From: Fallopia convolvulus
Taxonomy: Eukaryota > Streptophyta > Magnoliopsida > Caryophyllales > Polygonaceae
Assembly: GCA_964016875.1 (NCBI GenBank)
Contig: OZ024735.1
Coordinates: 19,543,981 to 19,607,980 of the forward strand
Reading direction: 5' to 3'
Length of the DNA: 64,000 nt
The notes beneath the pieces are model-generated. The model searched no databases. It saw only the letters and a program-made list of their open reading frames with translations, and was not told where the DNA came from. A program made the position numbers and the translations under genes. Every line of letters begins with the position of its first letter. Position 1 is the stretch's first letter. This document shows, piece after piece, positions 43,639 through 53,558 of the stretch.

Positions 43639-45242
43639 CTTTAAGGCGTAGCCAAGCATGCATCATCTCATGAGCTAAGATTGAGCCAGTCAACAATCTG
43701 GGTACAGAGAAACAGACATTATACTTGACAAAAAAAAATGTGTGTTGATCATGTCGTGGTCTAAAGCCTATAAAAATTACCTTGGGAGGCCGAACAATAT
43801 GAGAATTGCAGTGACTTCGCAATGTTGTGTCAGTTTATATGGCTCTGATATCACGTTCATGTTTCCTTTTCTACCCCAAAGTTTTGGTCGTTTCAAAACC
43901 TAATAAAAACCCAAAAGATGTGCACTATATTTCAGTATGAGTTGAAGAAAAATAAGTACATAGAAAAAGGAAGATAATGAACAAATTCTTACAGTAGTGA
44001 TAGTTTGTTCTTCAGAAAGGCAAAGTCCTCTAGTCTCTGGCATATGGTGATGACCCTGGTGAATTTGAGAAGATTAATAAATGTTCAATATACACGTGTG
44101 TATAGTTTGTAACAAGATTCTGCTATGGATTTCGACATGCTTTTCCTCACATGTTTTTCTCCACCCATAGCCTCATTCAAAGCTTGCCTTTCAACAAGAA
44201 GCAATGGAACATCCTGCTCAACTTTCATGCCCAAGCTTTCATAGAACCCTTGTATCTCAAGATACAGAGGCTGGCACTGATTTGTAACCATCACTACTGA
44301 ATCCAAACATTCTAAGCATAATCTTCGTCCATCACCAAGCAGGGAAATATATCCAGTACCTTGTGGCTGCACATAGGTAAAAGGGTTGCAGTGCAATAAG
44401 AATTTTTCCTCAAGAAGAAAGCAATTTTTTTGCCATTTAGACTTTACCTCCATTCGCTCACAACTACAACACCGAGGAGTTCCATCAGTCTCATGAACAG
44501 GGCAATACTTTTGGTCCCAGAAAGGATGTGCTCTATATTCGATTACACCAGCAGCACTTGTTGGTATCTGATAATGGAAATTTATTTTTCATGGAAGCAA
44601 TGGAAAAATTATCACATCTTTGACTTAGAATAGATGATTTATGATACAAATTCTGATAATAATGACGCTACAAAAATCATCATGAACTCTAATAATACAC
44701 CAAGATCAGTAGCGTTTATTGAATGCGTGAAAGAGAATGCGTTTTATATCTAATTATTAATATTATTATTGGTCCCAAACATAGTTTCAAATATTCTACA
44801 GTACTGAATTATGAGGGGACTGCCTTTTCAAGCTGTTCAGTATATGCAGGTACTCAACTATGCAAATTTCAGATATTCAGTTTCTCACCCCTAAAAAGAA
44901 ACACGATTGAAAAGGAGGAGAGTTATCAACTCGGAAGGTCACTTACAACTTGGTTACATACACCACATTTTCGGTGATACTGCTCCCTGTGTAACAAGCT
45001 TTATGATAAGGATAATCTCCAGACCCAGAAAACTGTAAAAAAAAAAAATCTGGATGTATAAATAGGAATGGTAGATAAAGAGGCAGCGAAGCACATTTGT
45101 GTGAGTTAATAAAAAAAATTCAGTCAAAGAAAATGTTCTTTATTCAATCAGAAGCAAACTGATACCTCATGACCTGAAATCAGTAAGTTGCAAGCATGGC
45201 ATTTGAAACATTCAGTATGCCATATTACACCCATAGTAAGAA
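43639..45242 (-). pseudogene. DA1/DAR-type LIM-peptidase fragment, seven exons, frameshifted
   Basis: Exons on the minus strand are 45242-45166 (LIM half, IWHTECFKCHACNLLISGHE), 45032-44947, 44567-44448 (EYRAHPFWDQKYCP and RCCSCERME), 44366-44151 (DGRRLCLECLDS, QCQPLYLEIQ, VPLLLVERQALNEA), 44055-43993 (MPETRGLCLSEEQT), 43899-43781 (CEVTAILILFGLP) and 43697-43639 (LLTGSILAHEMMHAWLRLK). The last contains the HEMMH zinc-peptidase motif. DA1 proteins are ubiquitin-activated peptidases that limit organ growth. Here the ubiquitin-interacting N terminus, the first LIM cysteines and everything after HEMMH are absent. Exon 45032-44947 is 86 bases instead of 84: an extra AC after HKACY near 44990 breaks the frame. 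Confidence 0.92.
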
Positions 45243-45621
45243 CTCAGTGACATTCACATGGGCATTTCATCAAACACCAGCCGTGCATTGTTAGATTACA
45301 AGCCTGGATGAAGGAATTAAAAATTAAAATAAAAAGTGAACTAATCAAATTCAATATTTTACCTAGAAAAAGCACAAGTGCCACTCACCGGATATCCTAC
45401 CAGCAAGCTCTCACCAATCCTCTCCACCACCAACCCAACCACCTCGTTGTCGGCCACTCTCCCGTCCACCACTTCACCTTGTCGGACATCCTCCTCCTTC
45501 CCCTCTACACCACTGTTGCAGGACACTCATCTACAATTCTACATAGCCAACCCAATCACCGCCGATCTTAGAACCCAAATAGCAATAAATGGACCTATCA
45601 AAAAAACCAAGAACAACAATG
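45243..45621 (-). other. Possible unrecognised exon upstream of the DA1-like fragment
   Basis: A GC-richer block (45375-45570) reads open on the minus strand (EVVDGRVADNEVVGLVVERI, then GESLLVGYP) and ends at a good donor, GGATATCCG|GTGAGT. Its opposite strand is open too. I do not recognise it; it may be a fifth fragment. Confidence 0.3.
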
Positions 45622-45738
45622 TGTTATATGGGCATTTATGCCTCTTGCTTTCCTATCATAAACCCGATTGGGTTTAGTGTTTTATGTTTATGGGTTTAGC
45701 ATAATTTCCTCTTGTATTTCCGGTTCAGTAGATTGACT

Positions 45739-45746
45739 ATATAAGC
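45739..45746. repeat. hAT target site duplication ATATAAGC (left)
   Basis: Recurs at 49510-49517. The uninterrupted 3' LTR has ATATAAGC once (52690-52697), confirming the empty site. Confidence 0.85.
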
Positions 45747-46159
45747 TAGGGCCTAGGGGTGTCCATAAAAAAACTAAACCGAAAAATCGATTATTTTTTA
45801 GGTTAACCAAACCGACTTTTTTTTAAAATTCGGTTTGGTTAACCGAACCGAAAATATTTTCGGTGTATTGGTTCGGTTTCGGTTCATGACTTTACATATA
45901 ACGGTTAACCGAAAAACCGAAAAAATATTAATATTTTTTTCAAATATTGGTTAATTTTTATTTATTTAGTGGTTAAATTTTACCATGAATTAAGTAAATA
46001 GCAAAAAAAAAACCTAATTAGGTGGATATTTAGGAAAGTGAGAAAATTAGGTAAATAGCAAAAAAAACCATCACCCACCCCCACCCCACTCCCACCGAGT
46101 TGACTCGGTTGTTGACCGGGTTGACTCGCCCGTTGACCGAGTTGACTCGGTTGTTGACC

Positions 46160-47350
46160 GACCGTTGACCGGCGTTGACCATCATCACAATCATCACTAT
46201 CATCACATTCATAACTGTCATCACAATTTTTTTCACCGTCATCACAATTTATTTCACCGTCATCACAATTTTTTGATGACAAAAAATATAATAAAAGGTA
46301 AAAAGTATCATCAAAATGTCTTAATGACACTTTTTTATGACAAAAAGTATCATCAAAGGCATTCAACCACATAAAAACAACCGTCATCACTGTCATCACA
46401 ATTTTTTTCACCATCATCACAATTTTTTGATGACAAAAAGTGTAATAAAATGTAAAAAGTGTCATCAAAATGTTTTGATGTCACTTTTTTTATAACAAAA
46501 AGTATCATCAAAGGCATTCAAAAACATAAAATCAACCATCATCACAATTTTTTTCCACCGTCTTCGCAATTTTTTCCACCGTCATCACAATTTTTTGATG
46601 ACAAAAAGTGTAATAAAAGGTAAAAAATGTCATCAAAATGTCTTGATGACACTTTTTGTCACATAAAAACAATCGTCATCAACCGTCATCAACTGTCATC
46701 ACTTGTCATCGTTACTTGATGTGATGACGGTTTGTATCATCTCCACTTGATGACGGTTCGATTAATTTGTCATCAAAAGGGCCTTGATGACAAACAAGTG
46801 TCATCAAACCGTCATCACTTAAGTGTCATCGAATATGTGTCATCACTATCATCACTATCATCACTGTCATCACTATTTGATGACGGTTTGATTGTCATCA
46901 ACTATCATCACAAATGTCATCTCTACTTGATGACGGTTCGATTCTCACCAACTATCATCGCTATTTGATGACAATTTGATTGATTTATTTGTCATCAAAA
47001 GGGCCTTGATGACAAACAAATGTTATCAAAGGACCTCAATGACATTCATTTGTTTGTCATCAAAGGGCCTTGAGGACAAACAATTGTCATCAAGTGTCAT
47101 CAAACTGTCATCACTTAAGAATACTATCACCATCACAAAAAAAGTTATCATCAAATGTTATCATCATATAAAAATAGTTGTCATCGATCACCACATAAAA
47201 AATAACGTAATCACTAAAAAAACTAGTATTTATAAAAAATCATCGCTTGTCATCACTAAATAGAAACACAACATTCTACCACATCAATACAATTGTCATC
47301 AATAAATAAAAAAATAAAGTTGTCATCAAATATAATCACTTGTCATCACC
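46160..47350. repeat. GTCATCA/TGATGAC-rich repeat tract with a 155-168 bp unit
   Basis: TGATGACAAAAA starts near 46274, 46428 and 46596, each followed by the same order of words (TAATAAAA, GTATCATC/GTCATCAAAATG, GACACTTTTT). This gives three units of about 155-168 bp. Beyond 46690 the order degrades, but GTCATC and GATGAC remain frequent in both orientations, so the strand can fold on itself in many ways. The ORFs are compositional (HHNHHYHH, DDCDDS). Confidence 0.8.
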
Positions 47351-47371
47351 ACAATATTGTTTTAAATTAAT

Positions 47372-47443
47372 AAGCCTATGTGGGATTTGAACCCACAACA
47401 TTTTTCATTAAGAAAAATGCTCTACCATTTAAGCTAATAGGCC
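47372..47443 (-). tRNA. tRNA-like sequence, probable tRNA-derived pseudogene inside the hAT element
   Basis: The minus strand folds as a 72-nt cloverleaf. The acceptor is GGCCTAT/ATAGGCT (one G-U), followed by U8 A9. The D stem is GCTT/GAGC with a loop containing GG. The anticodon stem is TTTTT/AAAAA with loop CTTAATG, then a 4-nt variable loop. The T arm is GTGGG-TTCAAAT-CCCAC. The nominal anticodon is TAA (Leu), but a leucine tRNA should have a long variable arm, and position 37 is T. This looks like a lysine-type tRNA that has changed. The internal A and B boxes (TAGCTTAAATGG; GGTTCAAATCC) are well kept. A functional tRNA is unlikely. Confidence 0.55.
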
Positions 47444-48050
47444 AAACACATTTTATAGTGAGAATATATCAAATAAATATCATTTTACAATGCATCAATG
47501 AAAGGAAATATGCTTCAAAGAAAGGTGAATCTCGAAATTGCAGGACACACCAACAATATTAACCAAAGCAATTTTAATCAAAGCCACTAAGATCCATAGA
47601 TTCTAAATAACTAATATTAATCAAAGCAATATTCAATAATTACTCATTTACTAGATAACAAACCTAACATTGATCAAAGCAATAATAATTAAACAAGTAG
47701 AGGAAACCCTTGCATTTTTGGATCCTCAGCTTTGATTAATATTCAGATACTACACCAGCTGAGTCAAAAGCTCATTCAACTTAAACATGATATAATGAAA
47801 ATTCCAGTATCATCTTTGTCAACAGATTAGTACAGACTACATGTCGACACATCAGCCAGAAAACCCGGATCCACGATGGAATAGAACAAAAAGAGGGAGA
47901 AAACACCCAGTAGCTTTGATTAATATTAGAATGGGCTTTGATTAATATCTTCAGTAGAGGAAACCTAATATTTTTGGACCCAAAAATAACTTGATCAGTG
48001 AATAGATGTATATCGTCAAATGCATCAAAAGCATCATAACTTGTACCCAA

Positions 48051-48930
48051 TCAGAATCTTTTTTGATTGTCACAAAAAAACTTACAAAGACTAGTTGCCT
48101 CTTTTCTTCTTCGTTGCATCCGTAAACGTGGCCGACTCCAGTGCTCAATATCTTCAACTTTAGATGGTGGTGGAGGAAGAGTAAGATGCTCAACCAGATC
48201 CCATCCTTCGATGAGGCTCTCATTCTTTCCAGCATCAGGTTTCAAGCCTTCTCACCTGACACAAGAAAACCGCAATGAACAACAACCGCCATCAGAAACC
48301 TAATTAGTCAAATGAGAAACGAGAAGGAGGTGTTTGGGAGGCGGAACAAACCAGTGTGGGCTTGATGCCGGTGGTGCTGAGGCCTCATTTGGACAGTTCA
48401 TCTCTCAGCTCGTCCACTTTCATAATGCAGTGAAAGAGAGCGCCAAGCGATGGAATCTGTACAAAACCACATCAGTGGTTCTCGGCTCCTCCCAAAAAAC
48501 TGAACAGGCCATCATCCCCCATCATCATCCTCGTCTTCAACTTCATCGGACCAGAAAATGAATCAGCAACAGTTTCGAAACAGATCTGATGAATCTAAGA
48601 ATGAATCGAATCTCAAGTAAAAAGAGAGGAACACATTGACCTCAGATTTCGGCATAAAAAGGTCAGATTGTGGATACATGAACGCATAATCAAGCAACCA
48701 TGGATGAATATAGAGGTGGAATTGGGACGGCAGCGTTGCCAAGAGCAGCAGTGCTCGACGGTGTCGCCGGGATATCACTGCAATCGACCAGAAAGGAGGA
48801 GATTTTGTGTCACCTTCACTCCATGGCTGTCGAAAACTCTAGAAGTCAAGGAATTCGGAGTGGTAATGGCGTTCGCCAATGGCTAGGGTTTCCGTCTCGC
48901 GTTCACAAAGCCAAAATCAGAGGAGGAGAT
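48051..48930 (-). other. GC-richer block inside the hAT, possible captured exon
   Basis: Minus-strand 48245-48051 encodes IEGWDLVEHLTLPPPPSKVE followed by a basic stretch (RPRLRMQRRRKEATSLCKFF). It has the texture of a real exon, and an AG acceptor-like site lies upstream. I do not recognise it. Plus-strand frames in 48668-48978 are open as well and unrecognised. Confidence 0.25.
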
Positions 48931-49719
48931 GTGTCCTCAAGGAGAGAGGTGAGAGAAAAAAAGGGCTTTTATACTTAACAATAACTTAAAAAAATGAGTT
49001 TGGATTACAAACGGTTAATTAGGGTAATTATTTTTGCTTTTGGACTAAATTTGTTCTAAATTTTATGATCTTTAATGTGTTAATGTAGTTTGAGTCTTTT
49101 CTTCTTCAATTTTAACAATTTACACAATATTTTTCTACTTCTCATTGATACGAGAGGCGCTTATTAAATTTGATGGGATAAAAATTAATACACACAATGT
49201 TTGATTCTACACAATATAGTATATACTCTCGATATTTATTTACAACAACCAAAATAATATGATATAAGTACGTATTAAAATAAAAGTCTTGTTTGATCAC
49301 TTTTTTTTATTCAAATTTTATTATTTTAGTATTAATTATTAAAGTTAAAATTACGTAAACGGTTATCTGTTAACCGAGAAAACCGAACCGAAAAATTGAT
49401 TAACCAAACTACGGTTAATCGGGATTCACGGTTCGGTTTCGGTTCATGATTTTAACTAACCGAAATCATGATTAACCGAACTTCGGTTAACCGAGTTTGG
49501 ACACCCCTCATATAAGCCCTAATTTAAACCCTGGCAAACTATCAAATGAATGAAATCTCCTTTCCTATCTCAATTTCTGATTCTATCCCTTCTCAGACTC
49601 TCCAAGAATCTCCCTCTCAGTAGTTTTTTCTCAAAACTCAGCTACCCTATGTGATTCAAATCTGATTTCTCGAGCTCTTAAGCTCCTAAATTAGATATAT
49701 CTTGGTTAACCTGCATCAA

Positions 49720-49731
49720 TGGTATCAGAGC
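49720..49731 (+). other. Primer binding site, initiator tRNA-Met type
   Basis: TGGTATCAGAGC, one base after the end of the 5' LTR at 49718. Confidence 0.92.
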
Positions 49732-50040
49732 CATCCTTCCTCCGACCTTCGGTGATGGCTGCGAAGACGAACGAAGATACGAGCTCCTTGTTCTTGGATT
49801 TGAAGAAGCTCATCGTTGAGTGCTTGGGGACTCCCTGGTGGATCTCGGAGCTTTTGATGATGTTAAAAGAGGTAAGATACCGGATAGTATTTGTTAAAAT
49901 TCAGTCTCAAATGCATACGGTCCATAACCTTGAGATATATAGTGTGTTGTTTGAAATCGGAATGGTGGAAGATGTTATAAGTTTCCGACACAAAGTGAAT
50001 TCCATTTCCGAATCCAATTTTGAAGCAAGCATGATTTTGA

Positions 50041-51098
50041 ATGGGTATATCATTACTTAACTTAAGAAGCCTTCATCAAGGATGTTGCACACTGGAGATC
50101 CACCGAGCAAACGATATAATCAGTTGGGATGCCCAGAAAATTGTTGTGATTAAATCTATTTATGAAATTACTGACTCTCTTGTGATAAATGATGATCAAT
50201 TGCTTGGGGAGAGGTTGAAGGATGACGGGAAGCTCAATAGAGATGAAGAATCAACAAAGATAGAGGTAAAGGATGAAATAAAAGTTGCAAAGGAGACCTC
50301 AAATATGGATGCACACCAGGTTCTCGACGAAGTGCTTGAGCCACAAACTGACGTCGAGGCCTTAGAGGTGAGTGATTCAATAGGTGCTAATCCCTTATTA
50401 GTTCTAATAAGAGTTAAGGGGTTAGATGACTTGCATGTACAAGAGAATTCCAATTTTGATCGGGTGGAAAACCTAACTCTGTATTTATTGAGAATTCTGA
50501 CGTGATTGACAACGATGATGGGTTGACTATTGAGAGCTTGATAGTTACTGATGTTTTAATAATGGATGAAGGACTAGTACAAAAAGAGACAATTGATGAA
50601 TCAGAAGTTGAAAAAAAGGTTGTCAACTCGGTTGCCCACCAAGTGTTCGATGAAATGATAAGAGCATGGGTCAACCTTGAAATAAAGACGATGGATCAAT
50701 TAGGAAAGTTAGTTGATGAATTGTTGTTGCTCATGGCCTTAGATGAAGATAAATTGAGTATGAAGGCTTTAAAGGTAAGCGATCTCAATGATTCTAAAGC
50801 GTTATTGGTTGTTAAGAATCAGCTCACTGATTTGATTGTGGTGCTAACCAAGTTTCCCACACAAGGAAAAATTACAATGGACCATATGAGAGTAATATCT
50901 TTTGATCACATAGGAGTAAAGGTATCTTATGTTGATTGTACTACTCAAGTACTAACTGGGATATGTGCTGATTTCTGCTGTCATTTTGGAGCCGATTTAG
51001 AATTTGGCCGAGATAAGGTTGCATATGATAGTGTTGAATGTGTTATGTTTGATCTTGGAGGAGATGTCTATATGCCTAGACCTGATCTTCATCTTTGA
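50041..51098 (+). pseudogene. Unrecognised ORF of the non-autonomous LTR element, one frameshift
   Basis: Two overlapping frames (50041-50505 and 50502-51098) read as one protein broken by a single shift near 50480. It is acidic, valine-rich and repetitive, with two segments beginning VAKETSNMDAHQVLDEVLEP-like and VNSVAHQVFDEMI-like that look like diverged internal repeats. It ends with VMFDLGGDVYMP. Similar FD(L/P)GG motifs are encoded further on, near 51160 (VFDLGG) and 51562 (FAFDPGG), in other frames, so the ORF once extended to at least 51600. No known retroelement domain is seen. Confidence 0.45.
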
Positions 51099-51615
51099 AA
51101 TGCATTCATAATGTTGCTGCAACTAAGGCTTGAACACTATATTTGGAGAGCTGAAATATTGGTGTTTGACCTTGGAGGAGTGGGTGTTGTCCAAAATTTG
51201 ACATCAAGGAAAGTTGATGGGTGATGAGATTTTAGCACTGATCAAGCTACTCAAGTCAAAGGATTATGAACTTATGTTGATGCGGGGCTATGATGAGAAA
51301 GGGAAATTGTTGGGGCCTTTATACATCACTATTTTGGGTTCCAACAACTTGCTTATGATCCTGGAATCACTCTAGAAGAAAAGTGGACGGGATTCATACT
51401 TGGTGGTTCTTCAATTTCAAATGAGAATAAATAATTGATGGTGAAATTGACCACAAAGTTATACTAGTGGGCTTAGTTAAAGAGTGGGCTGCTTTGAGGG
51501 CATTTGAGGGATGTGCTTTAGGAAGTAAACAATTTAAGGCATATTGCGTTGCAATATTTGCTTTTGACCCTGGAGGCCAATTGATGACAAATGTTGCATT
51601 GGGTTCCCCGTTAAT

Positions 51616-52485
51616 GTGAAAAAATCTCATTGTTGCCTTGATGTGTTTACTGAAATTGATACAATCATTATGTTCTTGCAATTGATGCTTGGGCACTATT
51701 ATTTGGGAGATGTTATGGTGCACAAATTATCAAGCTATGCAGAAAAGTTCTTTGAAGTGAATCTTTCTTTCAAGAGGAGCATGACAAGCCTAGAAGGAAT
51801 CGATGTACATATATGGACACGACCAATTGAATCAAAATTGGACTTAGAGAGCTTCTTCTATCTTGGGTGTCTCTATTTGGTACTTCACTGCTATTGAGTT
51901 ATGCTGAGAATGAGAGACATTCAATGTTTGTTAAATGCTCCAATTTTGACTTTCAACTCCTGGTTTTTTTTTATCCTGGGATTACCGACAAAGATGAGTG
52001 GGCATGAAATTGATGCAATATTTTATGGAAGTGTTACCCGTAACTTTCTCCCTGGATTTGTTGCTGCTGATGAGGGTATCAAGGAGAAATTGAAGTTCAA
52101 AGCAAACAAGGAAGAGAAGATGAGTCTGCAACATATTATTATTATTAGTGGAATTATTTTATATACTTCAAGGCAAGAGAAGATTAATGTTGATGGTAAG
52201 ATGATTGGTACTTTTCAGTTGCTTACTTATATTGCCACAGGTTTAATTGTTCAACTATGTGCATCCAAGACAAATGTTAATTTCAAGATCAAGGCAACAG
52301 ATAGCATACATGTTGATTTTTGGGTTGATTCGAAGGCTAGTGCAGTGTATTACCCTCTCCAAGCTCTTATTTGTGTTTCATTAGCTGTTACTGATATGAT
52401 TGGAGGACCATGTGATTTACTATGCCACCAGATTAGTTTCAAGAAAACTCATGGATCATTGTTCCTTGATATGCTATGTTACTAA
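51616..52485 (+). pseudogene. Second unrecognised coding-like stretch of the same element
   Basis: Frames 51616-51897 and 51901-52485 are separated by a single TGA at 51895-51897. Products include HYYLGDVMVHKLSSYAEKFF and GPCDLLCHQISFKKTHG. No domain is recognised. The stretch lies where an RNase H or integrase end might be expected, but shows none of their motifs. Confidence 0.3.
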
Positions 52486-52572
52486 ATTCATTGAGAAAGG
52501 GAAGAATTGCCAATCAAAGGATGCCAACAGACTATCATCCTTGAGGACAAGGATGTTTCGAAGGGGGAGTAC

Positions 52573-52896
52573 TATTACAAGGCATTTTATGCCTCTTGCT
52601 TTTCTATTATAAACCCGAATGGGTTTAGTTTTTTATGTTTATGAGTTTAGTTTAATTTCCTCTTGTATTTCCCGTTCAGTAGATTGACTATATAAGCCCT
52701 AATGTAAACCCTTGCAAACTATCAAATGAATGAAATCTCCTTTCCTATCTCAATTTCTGATTCTATCCCTTCTAAAACTCTCCATGAATCTCCCTCTCGG
52801 TAGTTTTCTCAAAACTCAGCTACCCTAGGTGATTCAAATCTGATTTCTCGAGCTCTTAAGCTCCTAAATTAGATATATCTTGGTTCACCTGCATCA
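52573..52896 (+). repeat. 3' LTR of the non-autonomous element
   Basis: Starts TATTACAAGG (TG changed to TA; the 5' LTR has TGTTATATGG) after the run GAAGGGGGAGT, and ends CACCTGCATCA. It serves as the uninterrupted reference for the hAT insertion in the 5' LTR. Confidence 0.88.
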
Positions 52897-52901
52897 CAAT
52901 A

Positions 52902-53558
52902 AACCTTGGAATTCATTAGTTCGACAATAATCTAAACCCTAAAAAATCAAAACTGGAATATTAAATAAGGGAATGACCTAATTTGTTGAAGGTGCCTGCC
53001 AATTCGTTTAAGAGAAAGATCAGAAGACGAAAGAAAGGCAATGTATACAAAAATACAAATCGAACCCATAAGGGGGCAAAGGAAGGATTGAACTTTCAAC
53101 AACCCTAAACTGGGAAATCGTGATATGAAATCTGAATACAAAAACGGTGAAAAGAAAGAAGAAAGAGATAAGGAAGGAATAGCAGAAGGTGGAAAAAGAT
53201 GGAGCGTGGAGAGCAAGATTGCAGATGGAAGCAAGAGGTGGAAAGCAAAAGAGAAAGCAAGGGGATTAAGAGCCGCTAATTTTATATAAAAGTTATCTGC
53301 GGTTCATAAGCTTCTCCGGGCTTAAACCCAAATGCTTGCTAGCCCTTTATAAACAAAACACAAGCGTAGATAAAATATATATAACCCTATTGGAAGGTCA
53401 AAAACAACTGAGGCTAAATGCCTCCCGTTTATTTATAGCAGTAGAGATATGGTTACATCTACATCATCATATTAACTTAACTGGTCAATTTGATTGAAAA
53501 TAATTTCTCAACATGCTGTAGACATGTCTCAATATCCATTTTTTTGTTGTACTAGTCT
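52902..53558. other. No gene recognised
   Basis: The minus-strand ORF 52947-53234 is hydrophobic and S/L-rich, followed by pyrimidine-rich sequence that resembles a 5' leader. It may be the flank of a minus-strand gene interrupted by the LTR element, but nothing is recognisable. Confidence 0.3.

Larger units (their letters stand above)
45747..49509. mobile_element. hAT-like non-autonomous DNA transposon, 3763 bp
   Basis: The left end is TAGGGCCTAGGGGTGTCC; the right end reads GGACACCCCTC, complementary to AGGGGTGTCC. There is an 8-bp target duplication ATATAAGC. Both subterminal regions (45775-45915 and 49355-49500) are dense in AACCGAA/TTCGGTT words in both orientations, as in transposase-binding arrays of hAT elements. 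The interior holds GTCATCA-rich repeats, a tRNA-like sequence and a GC-richer block (48060-48930), but no transposase. Confidence 0.8.
45622..52896 (+). mobile_element. Non-autonomous LTR retrotransposon with a hAT inserted in its 5' LTR
   Basis: The 5' LTR is 45622-45746 plus 49518-49718 (326 bases once the insertion is discounted). The 3' LTR is 52573-52896 (324 bases). They are close copies, both ending CACCTGCATCA or its AACC variant. The flanks are CAATG (45617-45621) and CAATA (52897-52901), a 5-bp duplication with one change. A tRNA-Met primer site follows at 49720 and a polypurine run CGAAGGGGGAGT precedes the 3' LTR. The 2.85 kb interior has no protease, integrase, RT or RNase H that I can recognise. 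Superfamily is undetermined. Confidence 0.82.

Noticed and set aside
46160..47350. GTCATCA repeats as a CRISPR array
   Set aside because: Spacing is irregular, the repeats occur in both orientations, and the context is a plant DNA transposon.
47372..47443. Functional tRNA-Leu(TAA) gene
   Set aside because: The variable arm is 4 nt where leucine tRNAs need a long one, and the base 3' of the anticodon is T; I keep it only as tRNA-like.
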